Notes: a model not told the origin generated them from the letters alone. A stretch of DNA of 64,000 nucleotides from Symbiodinium natans (GCA_905221605.1 CAJNDS010000527.1:1-64000), one strand, 5' to 3'. Shown: positions 22,501 to 32,936, counted from the stretch's first letter. Numbers and translations are program-made.

Positions 22501-25500
22501 CCCTAAAAGCACTCCGTTGCTTGACCAAGCAGCGGTTGGGGGACCAAGCGCAGCCAGAGCCCGTGGGCGACGAGTTTAGCCTCCCAGAGAGTGGGTTGCC
22601 CGGACTTAGAGGATATCTAGGGTTTTTGGGGTGTTATTTCAGGGTTTTGGGATAGGGGTTTAGGGGGTTTAGGGGGTTTAGGGGCGTTTAGGGGCGTTTA
22701 GGGGCGTTTAGGGGCGTTTAGGGGCGTTTAGGGCCGTTTAGGGGCGTTTAGGGGGTTTAGGGGCGTTTAGGGGGTTTAGGGGCGTTTAGGGGTTTAGGGT
22801 TTAGGGTTTAAGGTAGTGTTGCGAGGGCCTGCAGGGTTTCTGGGGCTCGTCGAACTTATAGGAAACTTCGCTAGGCCCGAAGCTGTGGCGAAACCATCGC
22901 GCCCTCAACCCCAAAATCTTAAAGATTTAGGACCCTAAACCATCCTAACCATCCTAAACCCTAAACCCTCAACCCTATACCCTAAACCTAAACTCCAAGA
23001 AGAACCTCACTTTGACCCTGAACTTCAAAGTTCTATAGCCTCCCCCACTATGTGTCACGCTGATCATAAGTGGTGGAACCGTCCTGGACCTTGGAGTTCA
23101 GAGTACTTAGGGTGTCAGGGTTTGGGGGTTTGGGGGTTTAGGGTTTAGGGTTTTGGGTTAGGGTTTAGGGTTTAGGGTGGGCTTTGCCTCTTGTAGGAGT
23201 TCACCACGGGGTTGGTGATGACGCAGTAGGCCGGTGCCTGGCAGCAGTTTCGGCGTCACATGTCGGTCTGGATGCTGCGGCTTCAACCCTAAACCCTAAA
23301 CCCCTTCTAGGTGGGAAAGGAAGCTACTGGGCAGCTACTGCCTTGGCGAGGACACCTCCCAAAAAGTGGCGTGCGATCTCCGAGAGGTCTCCGTTCGCGC
23401 CCTCCGCAAGCAAGCGGGTCTCCAAAGCAGCCAGACATGGTGGAGCTCACTCAGTCATGCCAGCCATCAGTACGTGATCCTGATCATCCAGGACACGTCG
23501 GGCCATGCCTCGAAAACATTCTTCTCACCGGCCCACATTGAGCAGTGAATGTGGCATCCATTGCCACCTTAGGTTTGACGTGCATGGGGTGCTCGTGAGC
23601 TGCACAGGCAGTGGTGAAATACTTGCGAACCCCGCTTGACCTGATGCAAGTCATCATCTCATCGGATCATCGCTGCGTTACAGAATACTTGCGGGGACTT
23701 CTGCGAGGGAGGGCCCGGGGAATTGCATACTCTGGGCTTGTGTCCAGGATTGTGAGTGCATGAGTTTTGAGCTCCGAACAAACCTCGAATCCTAAACTCT
23801 ACATGGGGGGGATGCTCTAAATGGATGGAGGATGCTTCTCCAACAAGGATCCGGATGCTGATGCTTGCAGCTCTGCCGCTGAAGGTGCTGAATGGCTTGG
23901 GCATGAAGGTTGCCTGGCATCAGAACTCTGTGACTCTGGGGGTGTACGGCATGGGGATTATAAGTGTGATTCTATATTAGGAATCCCTTATCATCGTAAG
24001 CCATACATACTTTCACAACTGATAGGGCTGGGCGTTTAAATCAGAGGGGTATATGCGGCCCTGCATGAGAATAGGCTAGCTACAAGCACAAATATCAGCC
24101 AAGTGCAAAGCACGAGACAATCGATTGCTCCAATGTGAACAAGGCACACCACCCGATCCGCCACTCTATGGCAGACGCAGACCCCAAACCCTAAACCAAA
24201 ACCTAAACCCTGAGCAACAAACCCTAGAAACCCTAACCTGTATGGCCGTTAACTAAACCCTAAACCCCCTTAACCCTTGAGCACTCAGGCATGGTGTGGG
24301 AAGTCACCAAGGCAGTCTTCGGGCCGTCTCCCCGTCGAGGTTAACCGCTAAAGCCCCCTGATGAAGGATGCTTTGTGGCGTTGTGGGTCAAGGCTTACAG
24401 GGCCGATGGGGCTTTCGTCAACTGCTGCTGCGACTTTTCTGTCAACCTCGCCGGTGATACCACGAAGCCGTGGCGTTCAGCCAGTGTCTTCACAGCCCTT
24501 GTTGTGCAGGGGCTTTAGGGTTTAGGGTTTGGGGTTAGGGTTTGGGGTCAGGGTTTAGGGTTACTTTGGTGTTTAAAATCGCATCCGGGGCCACCCCCCA
24601 AGGACCTGAAGATGTCAAGGCTAAGAGTCCACTTGAAGAAGATGTGCTGGTCGGCAGTGGTCATGCAGTCCTAGGCCATTTCTGCCTCTCCCTGTGCCGA
24701 AACGCCACCACCTAAGATTCAAATCACCAGCAGCTCCTGGTACTGCCAGTTGATCTCGAACTGGCCATTTGCATCCTCATGGTCGGTCTGGTAGACCCCG
24801 AAACCGCACTTGTTCAGGGTGCAAACCTGCAGTGGAGCCGGCCGTGTACAGAACAGTCGGCTTGGGTGTGCCCTGATATTAAAGAAGCCTACATCATGAG
24901 ACAAGGAGTCGCGCTATTCATCCCTCCGCCCAGCATGTCATGTGGCAGTTCCACTTGCCCATGCACAGGGCGAAGAAGGAGAATGCCAAACATATCTTTC
25001 ATTATACACATCTTTTTGATGATTCAACATGCGTTAAATGCCTGGAGAAAGTCGCAGACCTCACGTGGAAAGCTAGCAAAGTCACCCAAGTTCCCAACCC
25101 CAGCCCAGAATTCTCCGGCAATTTGGGCAGTAGTCAGCTACTCGCTGCACATGGATTTAAGGTGCCCACGATGTCGGTCAGCAGCGCATATCGCCGCATC
25201 ATGGACTGGGCATCATCTTAGCGCACTCCACGCAAAGAAACGACATCAGAAAGGGCGAAGAAGAGGAAGGCTCTCCAGTATCCGGAGCACATGGTAAGGA
25301 GTGCTTGACATCTTCCCGTAGCCATCGCTAATCACCAGAATCACTAATGATGGCCGCCCGGAAGAAGAATGAGGGCAAAGGCATCAAACCCTAAACCCTA
25401 AACCCTAAACCCTAAACCCTAAACCCTAAACCCTAAACCCTAAACCCTAAACCCTAAACCCTTTTCAATAAAGACAAGGCACAGCACGGCTTGCTCAAGG

Positions 25501-28500
25501 AGTCGCCCTCATCCGACACAGCAAGCGGCTTGTCCTGCCATCAGAACCGGAAATTTGGCAACTTGGCCTCGTGGCTCATGCCCTAACCCTAAACCCTAAA
25601 CCCTAAACCCTAAACCCTAAACCCTAAACCCTAAACCCTAAACCCTAAAACCCTAAACCCGAAACTCGAAACCCGGAACCCTACGTATTCCTGGAAAGCT
25701 GGGAATTCGGAGTTCTGGCAGCTAGCACTTCTCTGCTTGGGGGAAGTTGGTGCTTCGAGTTTCGAGTTTCGCAGATGTTCACTCGTGCAAGACACACGCA
25801 CTGAAATTGACAATGACGGTATCACAGCCGAAAGAAGTTTGAATGAAGTGTAAGTGAACGTGTCGAAGCCCTCTGAACTCGGAAATACGAATTAATTTAT
25901 ATACAATAGAAAGGGTCTCCACACCGTGGTGAAGTGTGTGTGATATGTCCAGCCAGTCGCCCTCCACGCCTTAGACCCTGAACCCTAAACTCGAAAACCC
26001 TCAAGAGGGCTCAATGGTCAAGTCCGAGCACCACAATCCAGGGATCAGCGCCGCTCCCTGTAGTGGGGGCTATGGCCACGGATTTGGTTTCAGAAATCGT
26101 AATCAACGTCCCTGCATCCCTGAACTCTACACCCTACACCCCATGATGCGATCCTTAGACTGCGGCGCCAGGAGGAAGAACTCCGCCTGAAAACACAGGG
26201 CGGGGCGGTTCTCTAAACCATGGTCCAGAAGTCGTACCTCATCACATTGTGCGTGTAGCGTTGAAGTACAGTGATGGCCGCACATTCACACCGCAGTCCA
26301 CAGGCTTGCCTCCACCCCGGTTTTGAAAACCTCAGCTTGGGACACGGCTCTTCCTAGCAGGACATGGCCCCGGCGTCTTCATGCACACACTGCACGCCCA
26401 GACGATGTTTGTGTGGCTTCAACCCCACCATAGATGGCACCGTGCACGCAACGGCTCCAACCAGTGACGCTGCCTCAAAACCTTGCGTCGACAAAAGGAC
26501 CCATACTCTGAGCTTTGAACCCCAAACCCCAGAAACGAACCCTTCCCCAGCACCTACCACCCTCTGCAGGGTCCTACACATGGAGTTCGTTGAATTCTAT
26601 TGGAGCTGAACCCGAACATCCTATACCCTGAACCCCTGAACCCCTGAACCCCTGAACCCCTGAACCCCTGAACCCCTGAACCCCTGAACCCCTCAACCCT
26701 AAACCCCTAAACCCCTACCCCTAAACCCACCCCTAAACCCCTAAACCCCTAAACCCCTAAACCCCTAAACCCCTAAAAACCTAAACCCTAAACCCCTAAA
26801 ACCCTAAAACCCTAAACCCTAAAACCTAAAACCTAAAACCCTAAAAACCTAAAACCCTAAAACCATAAAACCCTAAAACCCTAAAACCCTAAAACCCTAA
26901 AACCCTAAAACCCTAAAACCCTAAAACCCTAAAACCCTAAAACCCTAAAACCCTAAAACCCCCCTAAACCTAAAACCCTAAAACCCTAAAACCCTAAAAC
27001 CCTAAAACCCTAAAACCCTAAAACCCTAAACCCTACAACCCTAAACCCTAAAACCCTAAAACCTTACACCCCAAAGCCCTGGTTGCAAGGAGGCGGCGTA
27101 GCCACGCTTCTGGAGCGCGGCAATCTGCTTGCGAAGCACTGCTCGTGGAGACTGAAGAACCTCTTTGCCTCTGCTTTGGAGATTCCTGCACTCCTAAACC
27201 CTCACAAAGACCCTAAACCCCTACTACCGCACAGTGACGCACCAGGAAGGAACATTCCATGGCACATTGTGCCACTGCTTCCTTTTCTACCACAACTTAG
27301 CTGGGCTGTTCTCAGCCGAGGTCTGTTGCTGCAATCTTCCTCTGAACTTGGGCGGCTACGATCCAGGATGGCACTCCATGCCCATCCACTAAGCAAACCA
27401 TCCCAGCTCCCTCCACGGTTCAATCCGCGAAGCATGGAAACTGCTGCATGTTCTCAGCCGTTTGTGGCTTAGACAAAGACTCAGTTGCATGAACTTGCTG
27501 AGAGAACAGCGCCACAGATCCAGCTTCAGAAAGACGTCAATTCAACTTGTGCAGTAAGGACTGCCACGGCTCGTTGGCCGCTTCTGTACACTGGTGCTCG
27601 CCGGCCGTTTCTGTACACAAGAAGAACGACTACGGCGCGACTGGGGAGCTTCAAGCAATGCTTTAATAACTTGCTCACCCCCCTGCTGAGGACAGAGCCG
27701 CCATCACCACAACAGGCATGCTACGAAGCCAGTATGCCAGCTATGCCAGAGCATGGAAGAGAAGCGTATACAGTATAAAAAAGAAAGTAGTGCATAGTGT
27801 GGCGTAAAGTGCGAAAACAGCACAAATACCGTGTACAGTTTGCCCTGTCAACAGCCAGATGACGGAGTGGCACAGGTGCACCAATCTTCGTCCTAGCAGA
27901 GAGGGTGGTCCCAAGCACGCGGAACTTGGAGTGTCATTGTGGCAACTCCGGTTCACAGAGTGGGGTCAAACGCAATCGGCCCCCTTGGGCTCCGAATCTT
28001 TGGACTCCGAGCTGACCTCATCCTCGTGGAGCTGGTGCCCCTCCGCAGGCATGTTGTTAAAGAGAGCCATGCGAACATGGCTGTGCTGTCTAGACAAACA
28101 TCTCTCTGCCATCTCCTCTGCCTCCTGCTCCGCCGTGTCCTCCTTCTCCACGAAAATGCCCGGGATGCGTGAGCAGCCCAGTCGCCGCAGCAGCAGCAGT
28201 ACTCCGAACAGAGCAGCTAGGGTGGCATAGCCCATCATGTAGCCACCAGCTGACGTGCCGAAATTTTGGCCAGGGGCTCCGGCGAAGGTTTTGAAGGTCA
28301 GGTCAGCTGTCTCCGCATGCATTAGCCCCAGGCCTGCGATGCACATGGCCACCAGTGCCCAAATCGCGGCCTTCAGGAAGTTGCGGTCAATGAGGAAGAC
28401 ACCCATGGCCACCCAGGCGATGCAAACAAGAAGGGAACCATGCGCCAAGGCCGCAAGTCCAGCCGGAGGCTTGGGCTCATGGGGCCAGATGGACAGGATC

Positions 28501-31500
28501 CAGTCCGCCGCAGCTGGGAAGAGACCAATGATTGCAGCTGGAAGATGCCGAGGTTTGATGATGTCAAAGGCGTCCTGACAAATGGCCAGGCCGACAAAAA
28601 GGATGATGGGCGCAATACCCCAGGGCGGGATGAACGCGTTGATGGCCGCGAAGAGGCCCGTGGCAGCGAGGATGCAGAACGCGAAGCAGTTCAGGAAGGA
28701 GTAGTAGATCACGCCTCCTTGGGCCTTAAACTGCGGCTGTCCACAGTACACGCACGTCCCAAAGGGAGAGCCGAACAATCCTGCGACGATGGTTGTCAGG
28801 CCATCCACTACGAGGCATTCACGGATGGGGTACATGTCTCCCACCGAGTGCGCTGCATACACGCTCACCAGCGTATTCACGGCCCCGACAAAAGCCACAG
28901 GAAGGATCACGGCCATGTTCTCCAGGAGCACCTGGGGAATGGCTAAGAAGGATGCACCATCCAGGAAAGCCGGCATGTAGAAACCAAAGTTGTCGAAGGC
29001 ATCCAGAACCGCCTGGCCGGTTCCGCCGACTGGATTCGCAGAGCCCTCCGGCCAGCCCTCGCACGAAAGCCAGCCGGTCAGACAGCCCACAAGCATCACG
29101 ATGATGGCGGAGGGAAGCGGTGACGTCTTTACATCGCCGAAGAAGAGAACCAGTGCCACGCCCAGCGGAAGGAGTCCCAAGTGGCCTGCTTTGAAGACCT
29201 CGATGATCTGCGCCAAGCCAAGCCAAGTAAAGCCCAGGCCGGCAAGGGCCATCATCAGGGATGCCTGGGGAGCCACTCGAACGATCAGGGGCCCGGCGAA
29301 GCCACACAGCGTCGCGATGGCGCCGCTGACCAGGTTGGCGACGCAGCCGACTCGCCAGGCATGCATGATGCCCTCCTCCCAACCCAGCCCCTCATTGGCT
29401 GCCGTTTGTGCTGCCTTCGACACGATGCTAAACACGAAAGCAAAAGCTGCAGGTGTGTTAATGCCATACGGCAAAGTGCACACGTTGGTGTGCTTCTCTT
29501 TTCGCATCAGTCGGACCGCCATCCAAGCATAGTAGAAGTTGCCGAAGATCATCGTGATGCACATGCCGGGAACTACTCTGCCATAGAGCACCTGCGTGAT
29601 GAGGTTGTCCATGGCAGACGTGTCTGCGGTGTCCTTGTACGGTGCAGAAAGGACCTTCTGCATTGCTCCAATGAGGCCCACCATGGTCCCTGAGATCTGA
29701 CATAGCAGGTTCAGTCCACAGTTGATCTCACCCAGCTTGAAGGGCAGGAGCCGGTACATGCTGGCCACTTCTTGCTACAGTTTCTAGCTCCCAAATCTTC
29801 AGCTCTGAGCCCAAGACACTTGCGACTCCGGCCGTTTTTTTCTGGCACGGAATGCTGTGTTATGGCAGCTTCAACCCTGCCATTGCTGTCGCAGTACAGT
29901 GTATAGTATATAGTATGCCTGCACACGTAGACCCGACATGACACCGTCTGCAAACAAGGTGCCCTCAATGTAGCAGTCGCCCATGACCACAGCCAGCTCT
30001 GGCTGAAAGGGCACCTGAAACAGTAACCCTATACCCCAAACCCTAAACCCTAAACCCTAAACCCTAAACCATCAAAAATGAAGCCCACAACCTGGACCCA
30101 TGCAGTCAACCGCCGTGCGCCTGCAGCAGAGTGCTTGCATCAGGCTTAGCAATCCTCAGCGCATGACAGGCCAACCCAACCAAGTGCTCTAAAGCCTGAA
30201 AGGGTTTATGACTATGGACAATTATGGTATGTTCTGGCATATTATGATATATTGTGGCCTATTCTAGCATATCATGGTATGTTATGGTTAGTATATTATG
30301 GTAAAACCTACGCTAACTGCAGCTATCACCCCCCCCCCAGGGTTTATAGGGTTTATGGGTCCTCTTGGTGACTTGTGTTAACAAACCGGTGACAGACCGG
30401 ACCCCCTCACCCAAAACCCCAAACCACCCCAAACAGCCAAAACCCCCAACACCTCCAAAAGCCCTCAACCCTAAGCCTTCTCGGCCTTTAATAGGAACCC
30501 GTAGGAGCCGAATTATATATGAACTTGGACCCTACCGGGCCCAAAAAAGCCACCTATTTTAAACATAAGGACCATCCTACAAACAAGGTTTTTCGGAAAG
30601 CCCCTCATAGGGGCCCTTCTACCGTCCCAATAGTAGGATCCTTATGTTTACGTGGTTTTTTGGGCCCCTAAACCCTAAACCCAGAACCCTACACCCTAAA
30701 CCCTGAGCCCTAAACCCTAAACCCTGAACCCTAAACTTCAACCTGAAGCCCAGCATCATGTCCGCCGCGTGGGGACCTGGTATTGGGCATCTTCTCAAGC
30801 CGTTTAGGGTTTAGGGTTTAGGGTTTAGGGTTTGGGGTTTGGGGTTTAGGGTTTAGGGTTTAGGGTTTTGGGTTTAGGGTTTTGGGTTTAGGGAGCCTTA
30901 TATAGGGTGTTTAGGGCTTCAGTGGTGGCAGGAGGCTGTTGGGTTTTTGCTACTTCGGAGGTTCCCTTGCATGAGCATCATCTTTCAGGTACCCATTGTA
31001 GCACGGGGCAGGAGATCCCAGCAGCGCCATTAAGAGCAAGACGTAGCTGTGCTCTCAGCGGGCTGCGAGAAGCGCATGTTCCCTGAAGCGCCCAATTTTA
31101 AGAAGTCACCAGGGGCCCTTCTATTTTCGGGCACCTTGCATGGATTCGACCTGTCAAGGGCGAAGCTACAGTTGCAGTCAAGCTGCCAAAATCCAAGTGA
31201 GTAGCAGCAGGGGCGAATCCAGCTCCTGCCCAGAAACCCGAGCAGATGTAGCCAGCGATGCACCGGCGATCGCAGGCAGGAAGGAACGTGCCAAGTTCAG
31301 GCGAACAGTTCAGGGCGGTTCTCCAAGGAATTCTGAACCCGTCTCCGTCGCGCTGGATCTGCTTGATAGCGCTGGCTGGCACCATCTTCGTCCGAAGCAC
31401 GCCTGGCACAACCAAGAACTGCTACATACTAAGTGACGGGAGGACGGGGCTTCGGTAGCATGGGGTCCACCTAAACCGCTGAAACCCGAAACTTAACGCC

Positions 31501-31592
31501 CACTTCTGAATCCGAAACTTCTTTAAGGCGCCTTTCAGGTCAACGAAGGCAACCAGGAAGAACTCGATGCCACGTTCCTTGGCAGAGCAGCT
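19553..31592 (-). CDS. glnT: type III glutamate-ammonia ligase (GlnT-like; GMAS family), at least 22 exons
   Basis: ATP-dependent amidation of glutamate (ammonia or methylamine). Exons: 31592-31532, 31402-31334, 31225-31194, 30154-30121, 30014-29949, 27151-27098, 26330-26310, 26186-26154, 25216-25170, 24826-24737, 24670-about 24623, 24497-24464, 23913-23874, 23567-23509, 23401-23342, 23237-23188, 22580-22531, 22364-22330, 21920-21862, 20482-20425, 19771-19726, 19615-19553 (TAG). Landmarks in order: IEFFLVAFVDLKG, RTKMVPASAIKQIQ, VPFQPELAVVMGD, FKTGVEAEFFLL, GVYQTDHEDANGQFEINW, ATFMPKPF, GNGCHIHCSMW, ITNPVVNSYKR, SWSGNNRSHM, RIPEGDRFELRLADG, SSFEVDRTVNC. These match the ATP/glutamate-binding motifs and C-terminus of the GlnT branch. 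Nearly all joins are in exact phase. Donors are mostly GC or GA. First exon(s) and a few internal exons (for example NPYLL) were not found. A whole permease gene lies in the 29948-27152 intron. Confidence 0.94.
20064..20215 (+). repeat. telomere-like TTTAGGG array, intronic
   Basis: About 20 units in the glnT intron between exons 20425 and 19771. Confidence 0.96.
20396..20411. repeat. poly-C tract
   Basis: Run of C just downstream (minus strand) of a glnT exon donor. Confidence 0.85.
20738..20903 (-). repeat. telomere-like CCCTAAA array, intronic
   Basis: About 22 units, with one CTCAACT interruption, in the glnT intron between 21862 and 20482. Confidence 0.96.
21095..21240. repeat. GGCCCT minisatellite
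   Basis: Irregular tandem of CTGGCCCTGG/CGCCCTGGCCCT, in a glnT intron. The open frame across it is repeat-driven. Confidence 0.85.
21310..21495. repeat. 113-bp direct duplication
   Basis: GAGAGGGCCCTTSGGCCCAG through CTTTGCCTTATGGCCCCAAG occurs at about 21310-21380 and again at 21423-21495 with few differences. It lies in a glnT intron. Confidence 0.85.
21572..21672. repeat. about 50-bp tandem duplication
   Basis: GATTTTGAATGGYTGSCTT through GGCTCCGGYTYGGTTTCGC is repeated head-to-tail. Intronic in glnT. Confidence 0.8.
21740..21836 (-). repeat. telomere-like CCCTAAA array, intronic
   Basis: About 13 units, about 25 bp from the donor of the exon 21920-21862. Confidence 0.96.
21966..22060 (+). 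repeat. telomere-like TTTAGGG array, intronic
   Basis: About 13 units, about 45 bp from the acceptor of the exon 21920-21862; with the 21740-21836 array it brackets that exon in inverted orientation. Confidence 0.96.
22655..22812 (+). repeat. variant array (GGGGCGTTTA) derived from TTTAGGG
   Basis: Tandem units of TTTAGGGGCG (10 bp) flanked by TTTAGGGGG and canonical TTTAGGG, showing local expansion of a variant. Confidence 0.93.
25385..25461 (-). repeat. telomere-like CCCTAAA array, intronic
   Basis: About 11 units in a glnT intron. Confidence 0.95.
25581..25662 (-). repeat. telomere-like CCCTAAA array, intronic
   Basis: About 11 units followed by CCCGAAA variants, in a glnT intron. Confidence 0.95.
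26620..27072 (-). repeat. mixed variant telomere-like array (CCCTGAAC, CCCCTAAA, CCCTAAAA)
   Basis: Three blocks in succession: CCCCTGAA (8-mer), CCCCTAAA (8-mer), then ACCCTAAA (8-mer), each locally homogeneous. Its edge is about 25 bp from the donor of glnT exon 27151-27098. Confidence 0.95.
27200..27960. other. intronic stretch downstream of the permease stop
   Basis: Lies in the 29948-27152 glnT intron, 3' of the permease. Open frames exist on both strands at 27200-27470 but no exon was recognised. It is presumably the permease 3' UTR plus intron sequence. Confidence 0.4.
27966..29759 (-). CDS. intronless NCS2/AzgA-like nucleobase (xanthine/uracil-type) permease, nested in a glnT intron
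   Basis: A 597-codon uninterrupted frame, by far the longest non-repetitive one in the window. ATG at 29759; an in-frame TAG lies five codons upstream, which fixes the start. The protein has about 12 hydrophobic segments, an N-terminal GEINCGLNLLCQISGTMVG, the diagnostic-looking CTLPYGINTPAAFAFVFSIV around residues 92-111, and several GLA/PLG-rich helices. It ends in a hydrophilic tail of about 65 residues (EDTAEQEAEEMAERCLSRQ). This fits polytopic purine/pyrimidine permeases of the NCS2 superfamily in the plasma or an organelle membrane; substrate cannot be told. It contains no intron while all neighbours are shredded into tiny exons, and it lies entirely between two consecutive glnT exons (30014-29949 and 27151-27098) on the same strand. 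No telomere repeat interrupts it. Confidence 0.82.
   Translation of the reverse strand: MYRLLPFKLGEINCGLNLLCQISGTMVGLIGAMQKVLSAPYKDTADTSAMDNLITQVLYGRVVPGMCITMIFGNFYYAWMAVRLMRKEKHTNVCTLPYGINTPAAFAFVFSIVSKAAQTAANEGLGWEEGIMHAWRVGCVANLVSGAIATLCGFAGPLIVRVAPQASLMMALAGLGFTWLGLAQIIEVFKAGHLGLLPLGVALVLFFGDVKTSPLPSAIIVMLVGCLTGWLSCEGWPEGSANPVGGTGQAVLDAFDNFGFYMPAFLDGASFLAIPQVLLENMAVILPVAFVGAVNTLVSVYAAHSVGDMYPIRECLVVDGLTTIVAGLFGSPFGTCVYCGQPQFKAQGGVIYYSFLNCFAFCILAATGLFAAINAFIPPWGIAPIILFVGLAICQDAFDIIKPRHLPAAIIGLFPAAADWILSIWPHEPKPPAGLAALAHGSLLVCIAWVAMGVFLIDRNFLKAAIWALVAMCIAGLGLMHAETADLTFKTFAGAPGQNFGTSAGGYMMGYATLAALFGVLLLLRRLGCSRIPGIFVEKEDTAEQEAEEMAERCLSRQHSHVRMALFNNMPAEGHQLHEDEVSSESKDSEPKGADCV
30035..30072 (-). 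repeat. short CCCTAAA array next to a glnT acceptor
   Basis: About five units ending about 20 bp from the acceptor of exon 30014-29949. Confidence 0.85.
30215..30306. repeat. degenerate AT-rich tandem (TATTATGGTATGT-like)
   Basis: Seven or so imperfect copies of an about 13-bp unit in a glnT intron. Confidence 0.6.
30537..30668. mobile_element. 132-bp imperfect inverted repeat (foldback/MITE-like)
   Basis: The left arm GGGCCCAAAAAAGCCAC...AAACATAAGGACCATCCTAC pairs with the right arm read on the other strand, GGGCCCAAAAAACCACGTAA...ACATAAGGATCCTAC. The centre contains a smaller CCCCTCATAGGGGC palindrome. No clear target duplication. It lies in a glnT intron. Confidence 0.75.
30803..30892 (+). 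repeat. telomere-like TTTAGGG array with GGGG/TTTT variants
   Basis: About 12 units including TTTGGGG and TTTTGGG forms; in a glnT intron. Confidence 0.92.
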
Positions 31593-31595
31593 CTG

Positions 31596-31680
31596 AGGGT
31601 TTAGGGTTTAGGGTTTAGAGTTTAGGGCTTAGTTAGGCTTGAGGGTTGAGGGTTTAGGGTTTAGGGTTTAGGGTTTAGTG
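31596..31680 (+). repeat. telomere-like TTTAGGG array abutting the first seen glnT exon
   Basis: The array starts within a few bases of the acceptor (minus strand CCCTAAACCCTCAGAG|CTGC) of exon 31592-31532. Confidence 0.92.
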
Positions 31681-31826
31681 GAAAGGCGGGCAAGTATGGT
31701 GAAAAGGACACCTCCGTACATCAACGAAGGCCAACGGCCAAGTGCTCGCTGCTTGCCAACCGCAATAATTACAATCAAGAAGTATTCTTGGCACCCTTTC
31801 GTCATGATGGCCACGATTCTTGCGAC

Positions 31827-31915
31827 CCTAAACCCTAAACCCTAAACCCTAAACCCTAGACCCTAGACCCTAGACCCTAGACCCTAGACCGCTAAACCCT
31901 AAACCCTAAACCGAG
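31827..31915 (-). repeat. CCCTAAA array with a CCCTAGA block
   Basis: Canonical units, then about six CCCTAGA units, then canonical units again: a locally amplified one-base variant. Confidence 0.94.
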
Positions 31916-32099
31916 GCTGGCGGTAAGTCACGTATTCGAAGTCAGTTTCTGTCATTTAGCCATGGCCATGATTCCAGATTCCCAGACTTGAGCACCTTAA
32001 CTTCCCAGATTCCCACACCTTAACTTTGAAGATGCCGAGATTTTGCCACCTTAACTTCGCAAATCTGGGAATCTGAGGCCTTTTCTGCTGGGACGGGTA

Positions 32100-32131
32100 G
32101 GTCTTTGGGGGAGGGGGGGGAGGGGGGGGGC
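32100..32131. repeat. poly-G tract
   Basis: Run of G interrupted by two A residues. Confidence 0.8.
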
Positions 32132-32204
32132 ATCGTCACGTATGTGAGTCTTTTTCTGCATGCATGATGTATCTAGAATATACATATATACAGAAAACAC
32201 ATGT

Positions 32205-32475
32205 GTACATACATATGTATATATGTATATATGTATATATGTATATATGTTTTTATGTATATATGTATATATGTATATATGTATATATGTATATATGTAT
32301 ATATGTATATATGTATATATGTATATATGTATATATGTATATATGTATTTATGTATTTATGTGTATTTATGTGTATTTATGTGTATTTATGTATTTATGT
32401 ATTTATGTATATTATATATTCATATTCATATTCATCTTCATATTTATATTCATATTCATATGCATATTCATATTC
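32205..32475. repeat. TATATG/TATTTATG/CATATT microsatellite
   Basis: Successive homogeneous blocks: (TATATG)n, then TGTATTTATG, then TTCATA. Three overlapping open frames here are repeat artefacts. Confidence 0.95.
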
Positions 32476-32573
32476 ATAAATAAAAAAATAAATACATAAA
32501 CAAATAAATAAATAAACTAATATACATATGTTTTTTTTTTTTATAATATGTGTGTAAGATTGATAAATAGATA

Positions 32574-32667
32574 GGATCTCGATCGACCTTGAGGAAGTTA
32601 AGGCGTCCACCGTCGCCACGTCCGACAAGTTCGCATCGGGCGCAAGCTTGGCCTCGGAAAGCAGGTA
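32574..32667 (+). CDS. exon-like fragment on the plus strand, unidentified
   Basis: Plus strand: acceptor GATAG, then SIDLEEVKASTVATSDKFAS, then a GT donor (AGCAG|GTAGTC). Codon use looks coding and borders are good. No family was recognised. Confidence 0.35.
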
Positions 32668-32673
32668 GTCTAC

Positions 32674-32818
32674 GGGCCTGAATAATTAGAATCCAATTCG
32701 ACTGTATTAGAATAGGTTTTGTTTTTTTCCTTTTTTTTGGGGGGGGGGGGGGGGGGTTATTATAGTACAATTATGAAAGGACCGTAAGGGAATGCTGTTA
32801 GGAATTTTTCCGACCCCC
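32674..32818. mobile_element. dispersed repeat family B, copy 2
   Basis: Matches 10256-10362 in ordered blocks (GGGCCTGAATAATTAGAA at the left, TTCCGACCCC at the right). This copy contains T and G homopolymers of more than 15 bases. Confidence 0.6.
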
Positions 32819-32936
32819 TGATAGTAACTCGGGAGATCTGGGGCTTTCGGTTTCGGAGTTGTGGCAGCGGAAGTTTCGTAGAGCTGAGGCCAAGCAACAC
32901 CAGGCTGGAACTTCATGTCAGTGTAGCCTCAGGCAG

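Noticed and set aside
29760-29830. TTGGGCTCAGAG upstream of the permease start as a relict of the dinoflagellate spliced leader (TTTTGGCTCAAG)
   Set aside because: Only partial similarity over 12 bases; not enough to claim a retroposed trans-spliced message.
31150-31197. Plus-strand exon GEATVAVKLPKSK ending in GTGAGT, looking like a kinase N-lobe
   Set aside because: The opposite strand codes for glnT exons with exact phase joins on both sides (31225-31194 and 31402-31334), and no other kinase exon follows on the plus strand.
31700-31830. Second, diverged copy of the first glnT exon (reading with FVDV and EYFLIV-like words)
   Set aside because: Similarity is limited to about a dozen bases (TCAACGAAGGC) and breaks frame; likely chance.
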